NCBI GenBank assembly: GCA_013398955.1
Contig: VWPU01009496.1
Coordinates: 1 to 64,000 of the forward strand
DNA length: 64,000 bases
Reading direction: 5' to 3'
Source: Callaeas wilsoni
Taxonomy: Eukaryota > Chordata > Aves > Passeriformes > Callaeidae
Part shown: positions 47,201 through 59,100 of the stretch, piece by piece
How positions within the stretch are numbered: the stretch's first letter is position 1
Layout: the number at the start of each line of letters is the position of its first letter
The notes under the pieces: generated by a model
Told to the model about the DNA's origin: nothing
Seen by the model: only the letters and a program-made list of their open reading frames with translations
Databases searched by the model: none
Program-made: the position numbers and the translations under genes

Positions 47201-50200
47201 GGGGAATTTATTTTACAATTTTTACTATGAAGGCCTCAATCATTTTCCCAGGTTGCTACTCATGCTGTCAATAAATTCATATTTATCTGTCACAGAAATT
47301 GTTAAAATTACAGTCCCAAGACTTTCTTTCAAAACTGAAATAGTGGTATGTAATTACTATGAATGATAGACTTATTTCATGAAATAAGAAACAGAAATCT
47401 GAAGCAAGAGTACTGAATCACAAATATTATATAAATCATTATGAATTGCAATTAAAATAATAATCCAGGTATTTGACTTTTTTATCTGCACAGCTGTAAA
47501 TGCTATCAATCATGATGGCATCCATGTACTACTTTGAACACAAGGAAGTAAATAATGATTAGCCACAAAACATGGGCTTTTCCAGCTGCTGAGCAGAGAA
47601 ATGGCTGTGTAGTATTCCTATAAACTTGACCATGCAGGTGACAGCACTGTGCTGAGAACAGCTCTGGCACTGCCTGGCTTTCCTCTCTTGGTCTAGCAAA
47701 TGCTCTCCTAGAAAATACATGGGAATAAAATGGCTTGGTTATGGTGAGGAAAATCGTTACCATGCACGTCAACCAGGAGGATGCTCTCAGCTAACTTGTC
47801 CTGTCCTAGCATCTCCTCTGAGTCCCATGGGGTTCTCCTTTCTTTGCTCATAAAACAAACCTGATCATTTTCCATGCTGTTTATTTTGTTCTTAGTTGAA
47901 AAGTTCTGACATCATGAGAGTACTGCATTTTTAAAGTATGAAACCAAAAGCATGAATCCAAGTGGTCCTACAGAAGGCATTTCAAAATGAAGCAACCTTC
48001 CAAAAGTTTTGTGTCATACCTACCAACCTGATGTAGATGTGGCATATGCTGTAAAACATCTAAAATGGCGCTACATGCTAATGATTGCGGGTTCAATACC
48101 AAATTCTCTTTTTCTGAGGGAAAGCATGTCTCCAAAACTGTGTTCTAAAAACTGGCATACTGCAAATGCATATTCTTGCTGCAATTTAAAAAAACAAAGA
48201 AAACAAGAGATAGCCAGTAAACTTTGTCTTTTAAAATAACAATGATAGCACACTTAATCACTTGCTTAATTAACCTTGAGATATAAAAAAAGGGAGAACT
48301 AATAGTTACAACACAAAATTTGTTTTTAGAAAATCATTCTGATTAATATCCCATTTCCAAATTCTGACCAACTCTTCATCTGTTTTCTGACCAAAATTTG
48401 GTCATATAGTATGTTAAAAGTTGTAATGGAGCTTTTCAAAGCTGCAAACCATTTCAAACACTAGCGATTTAAACCATGATAGTCTCATATCAAACTCTGA
48501 TTTCCTCTGCCTTTTTATTTGTACTCCAATAAGAGAAAACATGGAATGTAGCAAAATTAATTGAATGAGTATTCAATATTTTCTTGGTATTAACTGGAAA
48601 GCATATATAAGTACAAAGATGTTTTGTTTTTTTATTCTAACTAATTTAGATAAATAGTAGGACAGTATCATTGCAAGTAAGCCATACATACAATAACTCT
48701 TAGATTACGAGCTGATCTGTGTGTTTGCCTTTTTCTTCTTTTCATTTGCATCAAATTTTCTTCTATCTCGTCATATTCAGGATGCCCTATTCTGAAATTA
48801 ATACAATTGAAATCTTGTCAGTTTTTTCAGAGATGAGTATGTATCATACCCCTCCACCATAAAGCAATTTAAACAGGTTTACTATTGCATATATCTAAAT
48901 GCCTACCTATGTATTTCTTTACTTCCTACACTTTTCTCAAACCATCTGATTAGAAATGGTTTCCATTTAAGATGCATTACATCTAGCAGAATTTATTACC
49001 TTACATAGGGGCCCTAAAAAATGGGTTCTCTTGTTCTTTGCATATCCACTAATGCACTACTCATATATCAAAAGAGATTTTGAAGTAGTTCCAACAAACA
49101 TAATGAATAAGGCTGCTCTTGAAACTTAGTTGAAAATGTCTCCTTTCTTATTGAAGAGAGCTAGAAGAAGGAAAGGAAAGGAAATAATTCTTTTGCAGTA
49201 ACCCAGGAGGGTTGCCATCCACCCAGCCTGATTCAGTGACTCTGATTCAGTGGTGTTTGAAGGAGGTAAAATCTATTAGTTTCATGACAATGTCTTAACA
49301 GCAGGCTCTATCCTGCCCCATGTCAAACCTGAAAGCAGTTCAAAGCTTTGGGAAGCAAGAAAATAGCAGAGAAAGTAACACTACAACATAGAAATGCCAA
49401 GAGTAATCATTGAAGGTTCAAAATCTGGCTATTGTGCTCTAAGGCTGACATGATTTTCCTTTTAGCAGTCAGGAAAGTATGAGTCTTGTTGAGTAGTGAC
49501 GGTGATGTCACTAAAAGTGCCATCACTTTAAAAAGTCATTTGCAGTCATACAAAGTTCAATACAAATTGAAATAAATAATGTGAACCTATATTTTCAAGA
49601 GAACATTATGCAGATCAAAAGGATGTGACCTTGAGCAGTGGGATTTCAGATGTCTTTAGTTAAGTCTAGACACTTGCCTGCTTAGCATGCTGGCTGTTTT
49701 CAATTCCATTCTGAGATATCTCCCTTTACTGCGACGATGCAGATCATTCTCAGGAGACATTTTATTACATCATGTTACTTCATCACATGACTTTTAGGCC
49801 TCTAAGTTCCTTCTATGGATTAGTCCTAAACTGATCTTCTCTGACCTTTTAATGTGAATTCTTTTACGCAAAAATGGAAGTTAAGCATCATTCTAAAAGG
49901 AAAAATATTGCTTTTTGCTATTATATTTCAAATTTATTCTGTCATTGTATTGACAATCAGTTAAAGCAAAAAAATCCAAGCTGTTTCTAAAAACATATGC
50001 ATGTATTTCATTATAAGGCAAGAGAGCCTATGCTGAACACAGGTGCCATGATACTACTGCCAGAGATTCTGAGCTATGGGCTAAATGAAGCCTCATTGAA
50101 CGACCTCAGTAATGAAACTTATTCCTGCTTTGTTTTCTACTGAAAATGTTTGTGAGGATGGGAAACTCTGTACCTTTATTCACAAATATTTGATTTTTGA

Positions 50201-50326
50201 GCTTATGGGTTATGGGCTTTCTGAGCTTATCATTAAGAGTTTGAGAGCATGACCGTGTGTCCTCCACAGCTCTGTCAGATGTGCTTTATGTTGGTCACTC
50301 CACAACCAGTGGAGGGAATTCTACTT
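41219..50326. other. 9.1 kb of unique sequence, no gene seen
   Basis: AT-rich and largely free of recognisable transposons. It contains an ATAAT/ATACA pentanucleotide stretch at 41927-41980 (separate entry) and small direct repeats (GAGTTGATATTT twice at 43277-43304; CTGATTCAGTG twice near 49228-49252). Frames such as 44338-44595 plus and 45068-45430 minus have no family resemblance. The scarcity of repeats over so long a stretch is compatible with constrained noncoding DNA but does not prove it. Confidence 0.4.
41927..41980. repeat. Imperfect ATAAT/ATACA pentanucleotide repeat
   Basis: About 54 bp in which ATAAT and ACAAT/ATACA units alternate in a 10-bp higher-order pattern (ATAATACAAT repeated near the right end), with one ACGAT variant. 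Confidence 0.85.
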
Positions 50327-50968
50327 CACAGAATCATAAAATGTTTGGGTTGGAAGGGACCTTAAAGAAAATCTAGTCCCAAGCCCTCTGCCACAGAGAG
50401 GGACATCTTTCACTAGACCAGGTTGCTCAGAGTCCAGCCTGGTCTTGAACAGCTCCAGGGATGGAGCATTCACAACTTCTCTGAGCAATCTGTTCCAGTG
50501 CCTCACCACCCACATAGCAAAGAATTTCTTCCTTGTATCTAGTCTAAACCTACTCTTTTTCAGTTTAAATCCATTCTCCCTTGGCCTGTCACAGCAAGCC
50601 CTTGTAAAAAGTCTCTCTCCATCTTTCTCATAGGCTCTCTTCAGGTACTGATAGGCCTCAGTTAAGTCACCTCGCAGCCTTCTCTTCTCCAGGGTGAACA
50701 ATCCCAGTTCTCTCAGCCCTTCCTCATAGGAGAGGTGCACCATCCCTGTACACATCTTGGTGGCCCTCCTCTGGACTCTCTCCATCAGGTCCATGTCCTT
50801 CTTGTGCTGGAGACTTAGTTGGATCACATCAAGCCTCTCATGCACCAGCACCCCTAAGTCTGTCTTGGCAGGGCTGCTCTCCATCGGTTCATCCCCCAGC
50901 CTGTGTTGATACCGATGGTTGCCCCAACCCAGGTGCAGCACCTTGCACTTGGTCTTATTGAACCTCAT
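50321..50968 (-). pseudogene. CR1 ORF2 C-terminal frame, 215 codons, with internal deletion
   Basis: From ATG at 50968 the frame reads [17 protein letters not shown], then the [13 protein letters not shown] block, then [42 protein letters not shown], and finally [19 protein letters not shown] and [11 protein letters not shown]. These are consecutive signatures of the CR1 ORF2 C-terminus. Between VHERLD and HKKDMD the expected block of roughly 50 residues (the part containing HILGCI and LYSALVRPHLEYC) is missing without breaking the frame. The start codon is internal to ORF2, so this is a truncated remnant and not a host gene. It ends in TAG at 50321, just before the tail. Confidence 0.85.
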
Positions 50969-51230
50969 GAGATCCCCATGGGCTCAGTTCTCGAGTTTTT
51001 CCAGGTCCCTCTGGATGCCATCCTGTCCCTCAGGTGTGCCAACTGCTCAGCCTAGTGTCATCTGCAAATTTGCTGAGAGCGCACTTGAACTCTTTGTCTA
51101 TGTCATTAATGAAGATATTAAACAGGTTTAAACAGTATGGACCCCTGAGGGACACCACTTGGCACTGACGTCCATCACGACTCTGAGCTGCTCACCACCA
51201 CCCTCTAAATGCAATTTATTACTATCCAAG
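50327..51230 (-). mobile_element. CR1 retrotransposon 3' part (antisense)
   Basis: The plus strand begins with the inverted tail CACAGAATCATAAAATG and TTTGGGTTGGAAGGGACC. Coding sequence on the minus strand covers the C-terminal third of CR1 ORF2 and extends, near 51000-51200, into the region that includes the FADDT-type RT motif; it fades at about 51230. It is the least decayed CR1 in the window. The left part overlaps a 215-codon frame listed separately. Plus-strand frames across it (50445-50633, 50919-51131) are antisense shadows. Confidence 0.92.
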
Positions 51231-51751
51231 ATCTACTTACGATCTAGTTACTATCAAATACAGTGCAGGTTGGCCATAGATTTGTAAAGTCAGTTGCCTG
51301 GGCCTATATTTAATATTAGTTAAGTTCAGCACTTTTTTAATCTTCTGAGCAATGCCAGACCTCTAGCAATCTTATGATTAAAGAACGAATGGATTGAAAT
51401 TAATGCTTCATTTGTGTTCCATTTTACCTGCAAAATGTTTATTGCAATACAGTGAAGACTTGCTTGGGTATCTTACAGAGTGAAGCATGTCTTTGTTTTA
51501 GCAAGTAATTTGAGACGTTGCAGTATTTCTGTGAAATATCACCAGGAAAATAATTTATTTTTCACTTAACTCTTACTACCTCGTTTATAAGCCTTTGTCT
51601 GCGCCATGACCTTGTAATAAGTGTGGTTAACTGCTGTCTGTTATCAGTCCAAACAGTTCTTTGAAGAGTAAAAGCAAGTGTCTAATTTGTACCTCACTAT
51701 TTATTAATCTGTAGTATTATTGTGTCAAACATCTTTCCCAAGTTTGTTATG
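51231..51751. other. Unique spacer
   Basis: Unrecognised AT-rich sequence between the CR1 and the solo LTR. It provides the left copy of the LTR's target-site duplication at 51747-51751. Confidence 0.4.
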
Positions 51752-52339
51752 TGTTGTGGTTTAACCCCAGCTGGCAGCTCACCTCCACACAGCTGCTCCC
51801 TCACTCCCCCACCAGCAGGATGGGGGAGAGAATCAAAGGAGGAAAAGTGAGAAAACTCATGGGTTGAGATAAAGACGTTTTAACAGGTAAAGCAAAAGCC
51901 ACACATGCAAGGAAAGTAAAGCAAGGAGTTCATTCACCGCTTCCCATGGGCAGGTGTTCAGCCATCCCCAGGGAAGCAAGGCCTCATCACACAAAATGAT
52001 GACTTGGGATGCCAAGCGCCATCACTCCAAATGTTCCCCTTTTTCTTCTTTTCGCCCAGCGTGATATGCTGAGCATGACACCAGACAGGAAGGGATATCC
52101 CTTGGGTCAGTTGGGATCAGCTGTCCCAGCTCTATCCCTTCCCAACATCTCATGCATCCCCAGCCTCCTTGCTGGTGGGGTGGGGTGAGGAGCAGAGAAG
52201 CCCTTGGCTCTGTGTAAGCACTGCCCAGCAACAACTAAAACGTCGTGTTATCAATCTTGTTGCCATCAGAAATCCATACTATAGCCCCATACCAGCTACT
52301 ATGAAGAAAATGAACTCTATCCCATCCAAAACCAGCACA
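51752..52339 (+). mobile_element. Solo ERV LTR, best-preserved family member
   Basis: 588 bp from TGTTGTGGTTTAACCCCAGC to AAAACCAGCACA, keeping the canonical TG...CA ends. Landmarks are CTCCCTCACTCCCCCACCAG, AAAAGTGAGAAAACTCATGG, GGTTGAGATAAAGACG, GCAAGGAGTTCATTCACCG, GATATGCTGAGCATGACACC at the TATA-equivalent site, GGGATATCCCTTGGGTCAG, AGCACTGCCCAGCAAC and AATGAACTCTATCCCATCC. The flanks TTATG (51747-51751) and ATATG (52340-52344) agree in four of five bases. No internal ERV genes, so it is a solo LTR. The minus-strand frame 52022-52234 is not a gene. Confidence 0.92.
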
Positions 52340-55300
52340 ATATGTTAAATACAAAACCCCAATTTCACCATATTTGTTATGCCTCCCTTCAGGAGCTTCT
52401 GACATTTTAAAGCCAGATCACATATTTGACTTTGCAATTGAACTATAAATTTATCCAGGGTATTTCTTGCTGCAAAATCAGAATTGTCAGGTAATTGATT
52501 GGGTTTTTCCTACCTTTTTTATTAAATTTGATCAGTATTTGGCATCCTAGACACCTATATTCTAAGGCACCTTTCCTTCAAATGAGTCTTGCTGCCAATT
52601 TGGGACAATGCAATGATGCAGCCAAAGCAAGAAGGTTTGAACTGGCAAGACATTTAAAAAAATCAACGACATTAAAGCTTCAAGAAATAAGACCTGAAGT
52701 ATTTATTCAGAGAAGTGTGCCAACATTTGAGCTTTTGCTCCTCTGTCAGGATTGTGTAGGTATAGGTGGCACACACCCAGGAGTACTGACTGACTTCTGT
52801 AGATTTAGAGTAGGCAAATGCAGCTGTAAGGCTGCTGTCCAAACACTCAGTAAAACACCAAAGCTTCTGAGGCCTACATAAAGATGCTGCTTCTAATGAG
52901 CACTGTTTTGCAAAAAAATTTTCGTTTCAGAAGGCTGAACATTTTCATATAAGCAGAAAACCTCACACAGTAATCCTTGCTACAAAGTTAAAAGTTCTTA
53001 AAATAGATCATGGAGTTTTTTCAAATAGAATTTTGAGACACTATAAATGCAGGCAAATGGATCATATTTTCTTAAAATCAGTTTCAACATTTAATTGTGC
53101 TCCGCTAAGTTGTATCCTTTTCCTAGTTTTCCTCATTTTTTAGTTTCTCTTTGCAACTCAACACCTTGGTATGATATATAACCTCACAATATATTACTGT
53201 TTTCCTTTTGAAATACTTTGCAGTGATACATAATGTCAATTTTAATTTTTAAAAAATAAAAATAAAGAAATTACAACCTTGACCTAATGGGGTCTATTTG
53301 GGTTTTGGTTTTTTTGTAGAAAGGTAAAACATAGGTTTAGTGACAAATCAAATAAATGATCAAAAAGAAGCTCTGGAAAGATTCAGCATAGCTGTAAAGG
53401 TAAAGGTATTCATTGTACAATTAGGAATAATTTGGTCTAAGATACGGTGAGGCTTCTGATAAACACAGGAACCGTCTCCTGTACAGAATTTTTCAAATAA
53501 TTTAAATAAAATTTAAATAAAAGCAACAGTAATCTGTCAGTTGTGCCCCATCCAAAATAACTAATATATACGTTAAAATGACAGTTTACATATTAAAATT
53601 GCCTTTCAGATCAAAATAGGTTCTTGGTTACAGGTGAGTTATTATTGAGTAATTTATTTAACTTGCTGAAGACATTCTAATGAAAGCAGCTATAAAGTGG
53701 TTTCACAGATGGTTGCATCAGCTGTAAGATAATGTGAGACTTCCCATGTTACCTGTCAAGTATCAGTGTCTCTCTCTCAGCATTACAGTGGGGTTGAGAG
53801 GTGAGAAAAAGCTTGTCCACATAAGAGGTAAAATAGGTATAAAATCACATTGCAGACTGAAAGCTCAGGGATTCAACTAATGGGACAAATTCTCTATGGG
53901 AAAGTTTTTCTGTCTAGTTTGAGATATATTTATGCATCAGTATCTATTGGTATATATTTTAAAAATTGCAAAGGACTTACTGTTCCATCCCAATTATTCT
54001 ATGGAAGCTATGTTTGTGGTAGAGAGCAGCCTAGGAGACACAATCAGGGAGCAGAATCAGAGCCTCATTGTGCTAAACAACCAACAGATGAATCAAGCTG
54101 ACAATTGAGAGGCGACTATTTGCATTTGAAAACAGAGTGAAACGAATTAGCTACACTGAGGTCTTAATCCTTCTACTTCTAATCCTGCAGGTAGCTTAAT
54201 TCAAGTCAATGGCATCACTTGCCTGAGTAAAACAAGCAGGATTTAGTTCTTCCTCAGTGCTGTGCATTAATTAAATGAGGAGCAGAGAGCACTAAAACAG
54301 ACATACAACAGGCTTGCCTTCAACTCCTTTGTGTTTGCCTGAGAGGAAGACGGACACTCAGAATTGCTGTTTTTCCTTTCAAAGGTCAGATTGTGCATGC
54401 TGTTCTTTTTATATTTTAGTCTTTCATCAGGGAATAATGAAAGACACAGTGCTTTCCTCTACAAGGCTTGTTTGCACAGGAAAATTCACTAGCGCATTTA
54501 TGGTGGGATATAATCAGACCAATGTAACAACCCACTGCTAATACTGTTATGCCAGAATAGTTACACCAGAAATTTCTCCATTTTAGACAGCAGCTTTGTT
54601 CTGAAACTACAAACATATGACATGTGGCTGCACTGCTACACCTACAGAAGCCTTCACCCACTGCCTGGGATTATTTCCTATGTATTTTAAGTGTCCTCCT
54701 GCCTACTGGTTGATGCTCTTCTTGAAATACTCAATTCGATATTTACGCAACGAGCTCCAACAATTGCCATGAAATTCCCTCTAGTTGAGCCTATCACAGG
54801 CACCCACAATGCTTCCTGCCAATATAATTCAGGGATTAATCCTCATCCAACAGGGAATTTGGAGTTGCATATGCCTACCATATTATCAGGGCAATTATAT
54901 GATCAGCCTTGACCTCTCTCCACTGTGATGCTTGTTAGACCTTTGCTCCCTTATCTCCAAAGCCACCCCTTCCCTTCTGGCTAAGGACCAGAACTAACTC
55001 AAATCTTGTGGCAGTGCCAAGATTTTCCAGAGAAGCAGGTTTCTAGGAACATGGTGGGATCTTACGGGGATAAGAGATGAGAGAGGAAGATCTGTAAGGC
55101 TCTAAGGAAATGACAGATAGGACCAATAGATAGCAAGAAAAGAAGTGTGAGATGCTGTGAAAAGGAAACCCCCTCATTCCTCTCTATGGCCACCGCTCTC
55201 CTTCAGACTTTTCTCATTCCTATGGTGACCTGGACAACCATGTTGCTCTTTTTACCCGCCAGAGTTTCTCAAATTGTAGAAAAAAGCAAAAGAGGCAAAG

Positions 55301-55489
55301 CTATTCCATGGAAGGAGTTAAGGATGTAGAGGACAGCAAAGTCAGAACAACACCATATAGCTGTAGGCATATATTCCTCAGGTGGAACAGAAGACTGTAT
55401 GGGAAGAGACAAAATTTTTCAGGGTAAAGCAGCTTCATTACCATCTCAGGAACAGACAAAACAATGCATCTTGCTATAAAATAGCTGCA
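52340..55489. other. Unique sequence, possible old repeat near 54190-54250
   Basis: AT-rich, no gene recognised. The patch TTCAAGTCAATGGCATCACT followed by TGCCTGAGTAAAACAAGCAG and GATTTAG resembles a widespread old sauropsid repeat end (GAAGTCAATGGGA...CTTGC.TGAGTAAGGACTGCAGGATTTGGCC), but its class is unclear to me. The frame 52495-52881 (128 codons, start codon not ATG) has no family resemblance. Confidence 0.35.
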
Positions 55490-56177
55490 GGATGATATAT
55501 CCTGGAAAGAAGCTTTGTGGAGAAGGACCTGGGGGTCCTGGTAGACAACAAACTGTCCGTGAGCCAGCAGTGTACTCTCATGGCCAAGAAGTCCAATGGT
55601 ATCCTGGGGTGCATTAGGAAGAGCTTTGCCAGAAGTATGAAGGAGGTGATCCTGCCCCTCTATTCAGCCCTAGTGAAGACACATCTGGAGTGCTGTGTCC
55701 ATTTCGTGGCTCCCTGGTACAAGAAAGACAAGGAACGAGGAGAGGATCCAGTGGAGGGTTATTTTAGAGGATTGGAGCATCTCTATTACGAGAGAGCTGG
55801 GCCTGTTTAGCCTAAAGAGATGACTTGGTGGGGGGGATCTTATCAATGTATACAAATGTCTTAAGGGCAAGGGTTGAAAAGATGGGGCCAAGTTCTTTTC
55901 AGTGGTGCCATGACAGGACAAGGGGCAAAGGGTGCAAACTGAAACACAGAAAGTTCCATCTGAATATGAGGAAAAATTTCTTTACTCTGAGGGTGACAGA
56001 GCAGTGGAACAGGCTGCTCAGAGAGCTTGTGGAGTCTCTTTCTCTGGAGACGTATAAACCAACTCCTGGTCGCAATCATGAGCAGCCTGCTCTAGGTGAA
56101 CTTGCTTTAGCAGGGGGTTGGACCAGATGATCTCTAGAGGTCCCTTCAGCCCCAACCAGGACTTGAAGTATTCTGAG
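55490..56177 (+). mobile_element. CR1 retrotransposon 3' part (sense)
   Basis: About 690 bp of plus-strand CR1 covering the ORF2 C-terminus and 3' UTR. The frame 55517-55810 starts at EKDLGVLVDNKLSVSQQC and contains NGILGCIRKSFARS and LYSALVKTHLECCVHF. After a frame change, 55825-56130 carries KFHLNMRKNFFTLRVTEQWNRLLRELVE and SLSLETYKP. The 3' UTR reads GGGGGTTGGACCAGATGATC and TCTAGAGGTCCCTTCAGCCC, with a tail eroded to GTATTCTGAGAC. Few lesions separate it from an open frame, so it is a comparatively young but 5'-truncated copy. Confidence 0.92.
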
Positions 56178-59100
56178 ACACAGGAGAGCCAGTACCAGAC
56201 CCTACTTGAAACCACAGGGCAAGAACTTTGAATGCAACGATAAGAAGGGAACTGAAGAAGAAAAGAGAAGCACCTTAGCTGACCCTTATTTATCTTTACT
56301 ACTCAATAATTTTCTCCATGTTAATTTTTCCACGTCGTCTGCAAGGCCAACAAAATATCTCCAAGGCAAGCTTCACACCTGCCATCATCATGATTCTCCC
56401 CTTTACTAGCTCCTTTAAATCTCAGGATGGGCACAAGGGGAAGAGAAAATTAGAACCATCAGTAACTGTTTCTGGGCTGTTTCCTTATCAGAGATGTAAA
56501 TTGCATCATATGAGCCTACATGTAATATTTTTTATTAATTTTCAATGTTATAGTAATTAGGTTGAAAATGATAAGCTGGGACACAATGCTGTTATCTAAT
56601 GTGATGTCTCAGCCCTGTAATTCTAACAAAAGGTAGGGCAAGAGGCATTGTGAGTCATTTTAAGTCATCCTTAAATAGGAGAGGAAATAAAACACAGATT
56701 TTTTTTTGTCTTGCCTTTTTTTGTAGTAAACAGCAGAGCAAATGTGCTTCTAACCTAAATGGGAATATAAAACGAGCGCTGTATCATAGCAACAGCCAGA
56801 GGTTTGTCTCAATATTTGAATGATTATGAGCATCCTTGTAAAGTGTGTAGTATACTGCTATGTCATAAGGAAAACCTAGTAAATTACTGCTATAAAAGTG
56901 AGCTGTTGAAGCTGAGTATCTTAGATTCCTTAATGATGGTATTTATTTAGCACTGCAAGAGTGAATTCTTATTCCCAGGCATCCTTTTTAATGACAGAAG
57001 ACAGATCATAAGAAGATGAATATTAAGTCCTGATATACTGGGAGCAAAAACTCTCAGATGTATTTTGAAATTGTGCTTCACAATTTTCAAATCAATGTGC
57101 AAAAACCTTTTTCAGCAATAAGTTTTCATGTCTACTGTTCAAACTGGGTGAATTGTCAACAAGCTGTAATGGGTAAAGCTTGTTTTATTGATATTTGTGG
57201 CAAAAATAGCATCTTTCTTAGCATTTCATTTGTATTTGTCCACAACAGGGGTTATGTGGTAGGCTGGATTTTATTTTTTAGATGACTTCTTGCACCAGAT
57301 TACTAAAGTCTATTTTGTCCAGTTCTTAAATATTGTGTGTTGTAACCAAGCAACGCAACTAACATTTTGAAAAGCACCTAACTAGGTTCTTACACCAGGG
57401 CTGCATTCACAGGAAAGTGTACTGTTACAAAATGTGCCTTGCAAAGACACTGCTGGCCAGGGAAGTCACTCCGTACCACCATGGGATGAGAGCAACACGC
57501 ACACCAGGAGAAGTATTTCTGTGCTGGTGTGTTCCTGTGTGCATGTGTGTATAGATTCAGAACTTACGAATGGGGAAGCATAAAACCTCATCAAGTCAGA
57601 TAAAGAGCTACTACATTTGTCAGTAAGACACATGGGGGGAAAGGTATCTTAAAAAAGACAGTAACACGACCCTGGGTTGAATGAAGGACGTGCATTAATC
57701 TAGGATCCAGAGTAATGAACCTAAATGGACAGCAGGCTTCATTTGTGTGCTGATGATCCCTGTCACAAGCTAGTTATTTTAAGGTAAAAAATATTCAGCA
57801 GGAAGACTTGAGAGTACTCCCTCTTTCCAGGGCAACCTTCCTACTGCCTGAAAAACGGAAATGGATATGAGGAACATGGAGAATGCAGCCAAAATCACCT
57901 AACCCGTCTCATTAACCTTCAGATACATTTTAAGAAACAGGAATGATTTTTGAGATTTGCCTTTAATCTGTAGGAATCAGTAAATATTCCCCAGTGATGA
58001 ATCCTGACTGGAAAGAGCCACTTGTTCCAGCTGTGACCACGCTTCTCCTTGTTTGACTCGAGGAACTGCCAAACAAGGGTATTTTTCTTCAGCTGGAAGT
58101 TTGGAGGAAGAAAAAGCATTCCCATTCTCTAGCCCCAGCAGCTTAATCAGTTTTTCCCTAAAACTTCATGACAACTGGTACTCTGACCATATCAGACTAA
58201 TTAGGGCTTGGCAGCACACCCATGGTTAGCCCATGAACACCGGTGTAGAAAGGGAACCTCGCCACTTCATCCCAGTTTTGTCCTGAGTGCCAGTCTCTAA
58301 ATTCTAGTCTATAAATACGTCTATTATGTGAAATACTGGTTGCCAGATTTGGGGATTTATTTGCCTTGGCATGAACTGGCTGCTCAGGGTTGGCTTTCTC
58401 TGTGGCAAAATGTTTTGGGCTAAATAATCTGTCCCATGCAGAGTATATGGAGTAGGCAGTGCTTAGGCAGCATGGACAGCTGGGATCCATGGGGGAGCAG
58501 TAGGACTTCAATGGGACTTTGGTCCTTCTGTCTTTTTAAAATATAGTACTGGGGCTTCTAAAGTGCTTTAAAAATTGTGTAACTTCCCCTAGCAGTGGAA
58601 ATACTTTAAATAAGGCTCTGGAGTTCTGATTTTTTTTTTTTTTTCCCCCTACAGTATTTTGATCTGATTCTAAACTAAAACATATTGATTTTGCTAATGA
58701 TGTGGGCCAAAGTCATCTAATATGCTCCTTTATAGAAGCTCTGACAAATACAGAGAAAATGTAGGGAAAGATAATAGAAAGGCTAAATAGGATATGCATG
58801 GAATATCTTAAATTTGCTACAAGCTGGGCTAATTAACTCTAATTCCTTTTAATGAAAGGGTGATAAATAAAGCGATATTCAAGCTCTTGTGTCTTATCCT
58901 TTCCTTGCTTCAATGCTGGTGTTGCTCTATTTCTTTCTCCCTTAATTTCCGTAAGTGTAAGAGAAGACTCTGGCCCTTTCATTTTAAGGAAGAAATCCTT
59001 GAAATCAGAACTCTGCTCTGGCACTGAAAACCAGTGCAGAGTACGAAAGACAACAACTTCCCCAAGGTAGTTTCTGGAGGTACCTGAAGGTGTTGTCCCT

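Noticed and set aside
48050..48110. tRNA-like GCGGGTTCAATACC (B-box-like) sequence
   Set aside because: No matching A box, acceptor stem or anticodon arm at the right distance, so not a tRNA gene and too weak for a SINE call.
52495..52881. 128-codon plus-strand frame just after the solo LTR
   Set aside because: It begins at a non-ATG codon, has no recognisable motif, and is not linked to ERV genes.
58197..58511. 104-codon minus-strand frame
   Set aside because: It begins at TTG within a motif common in old sauropsid repeats; no family match.
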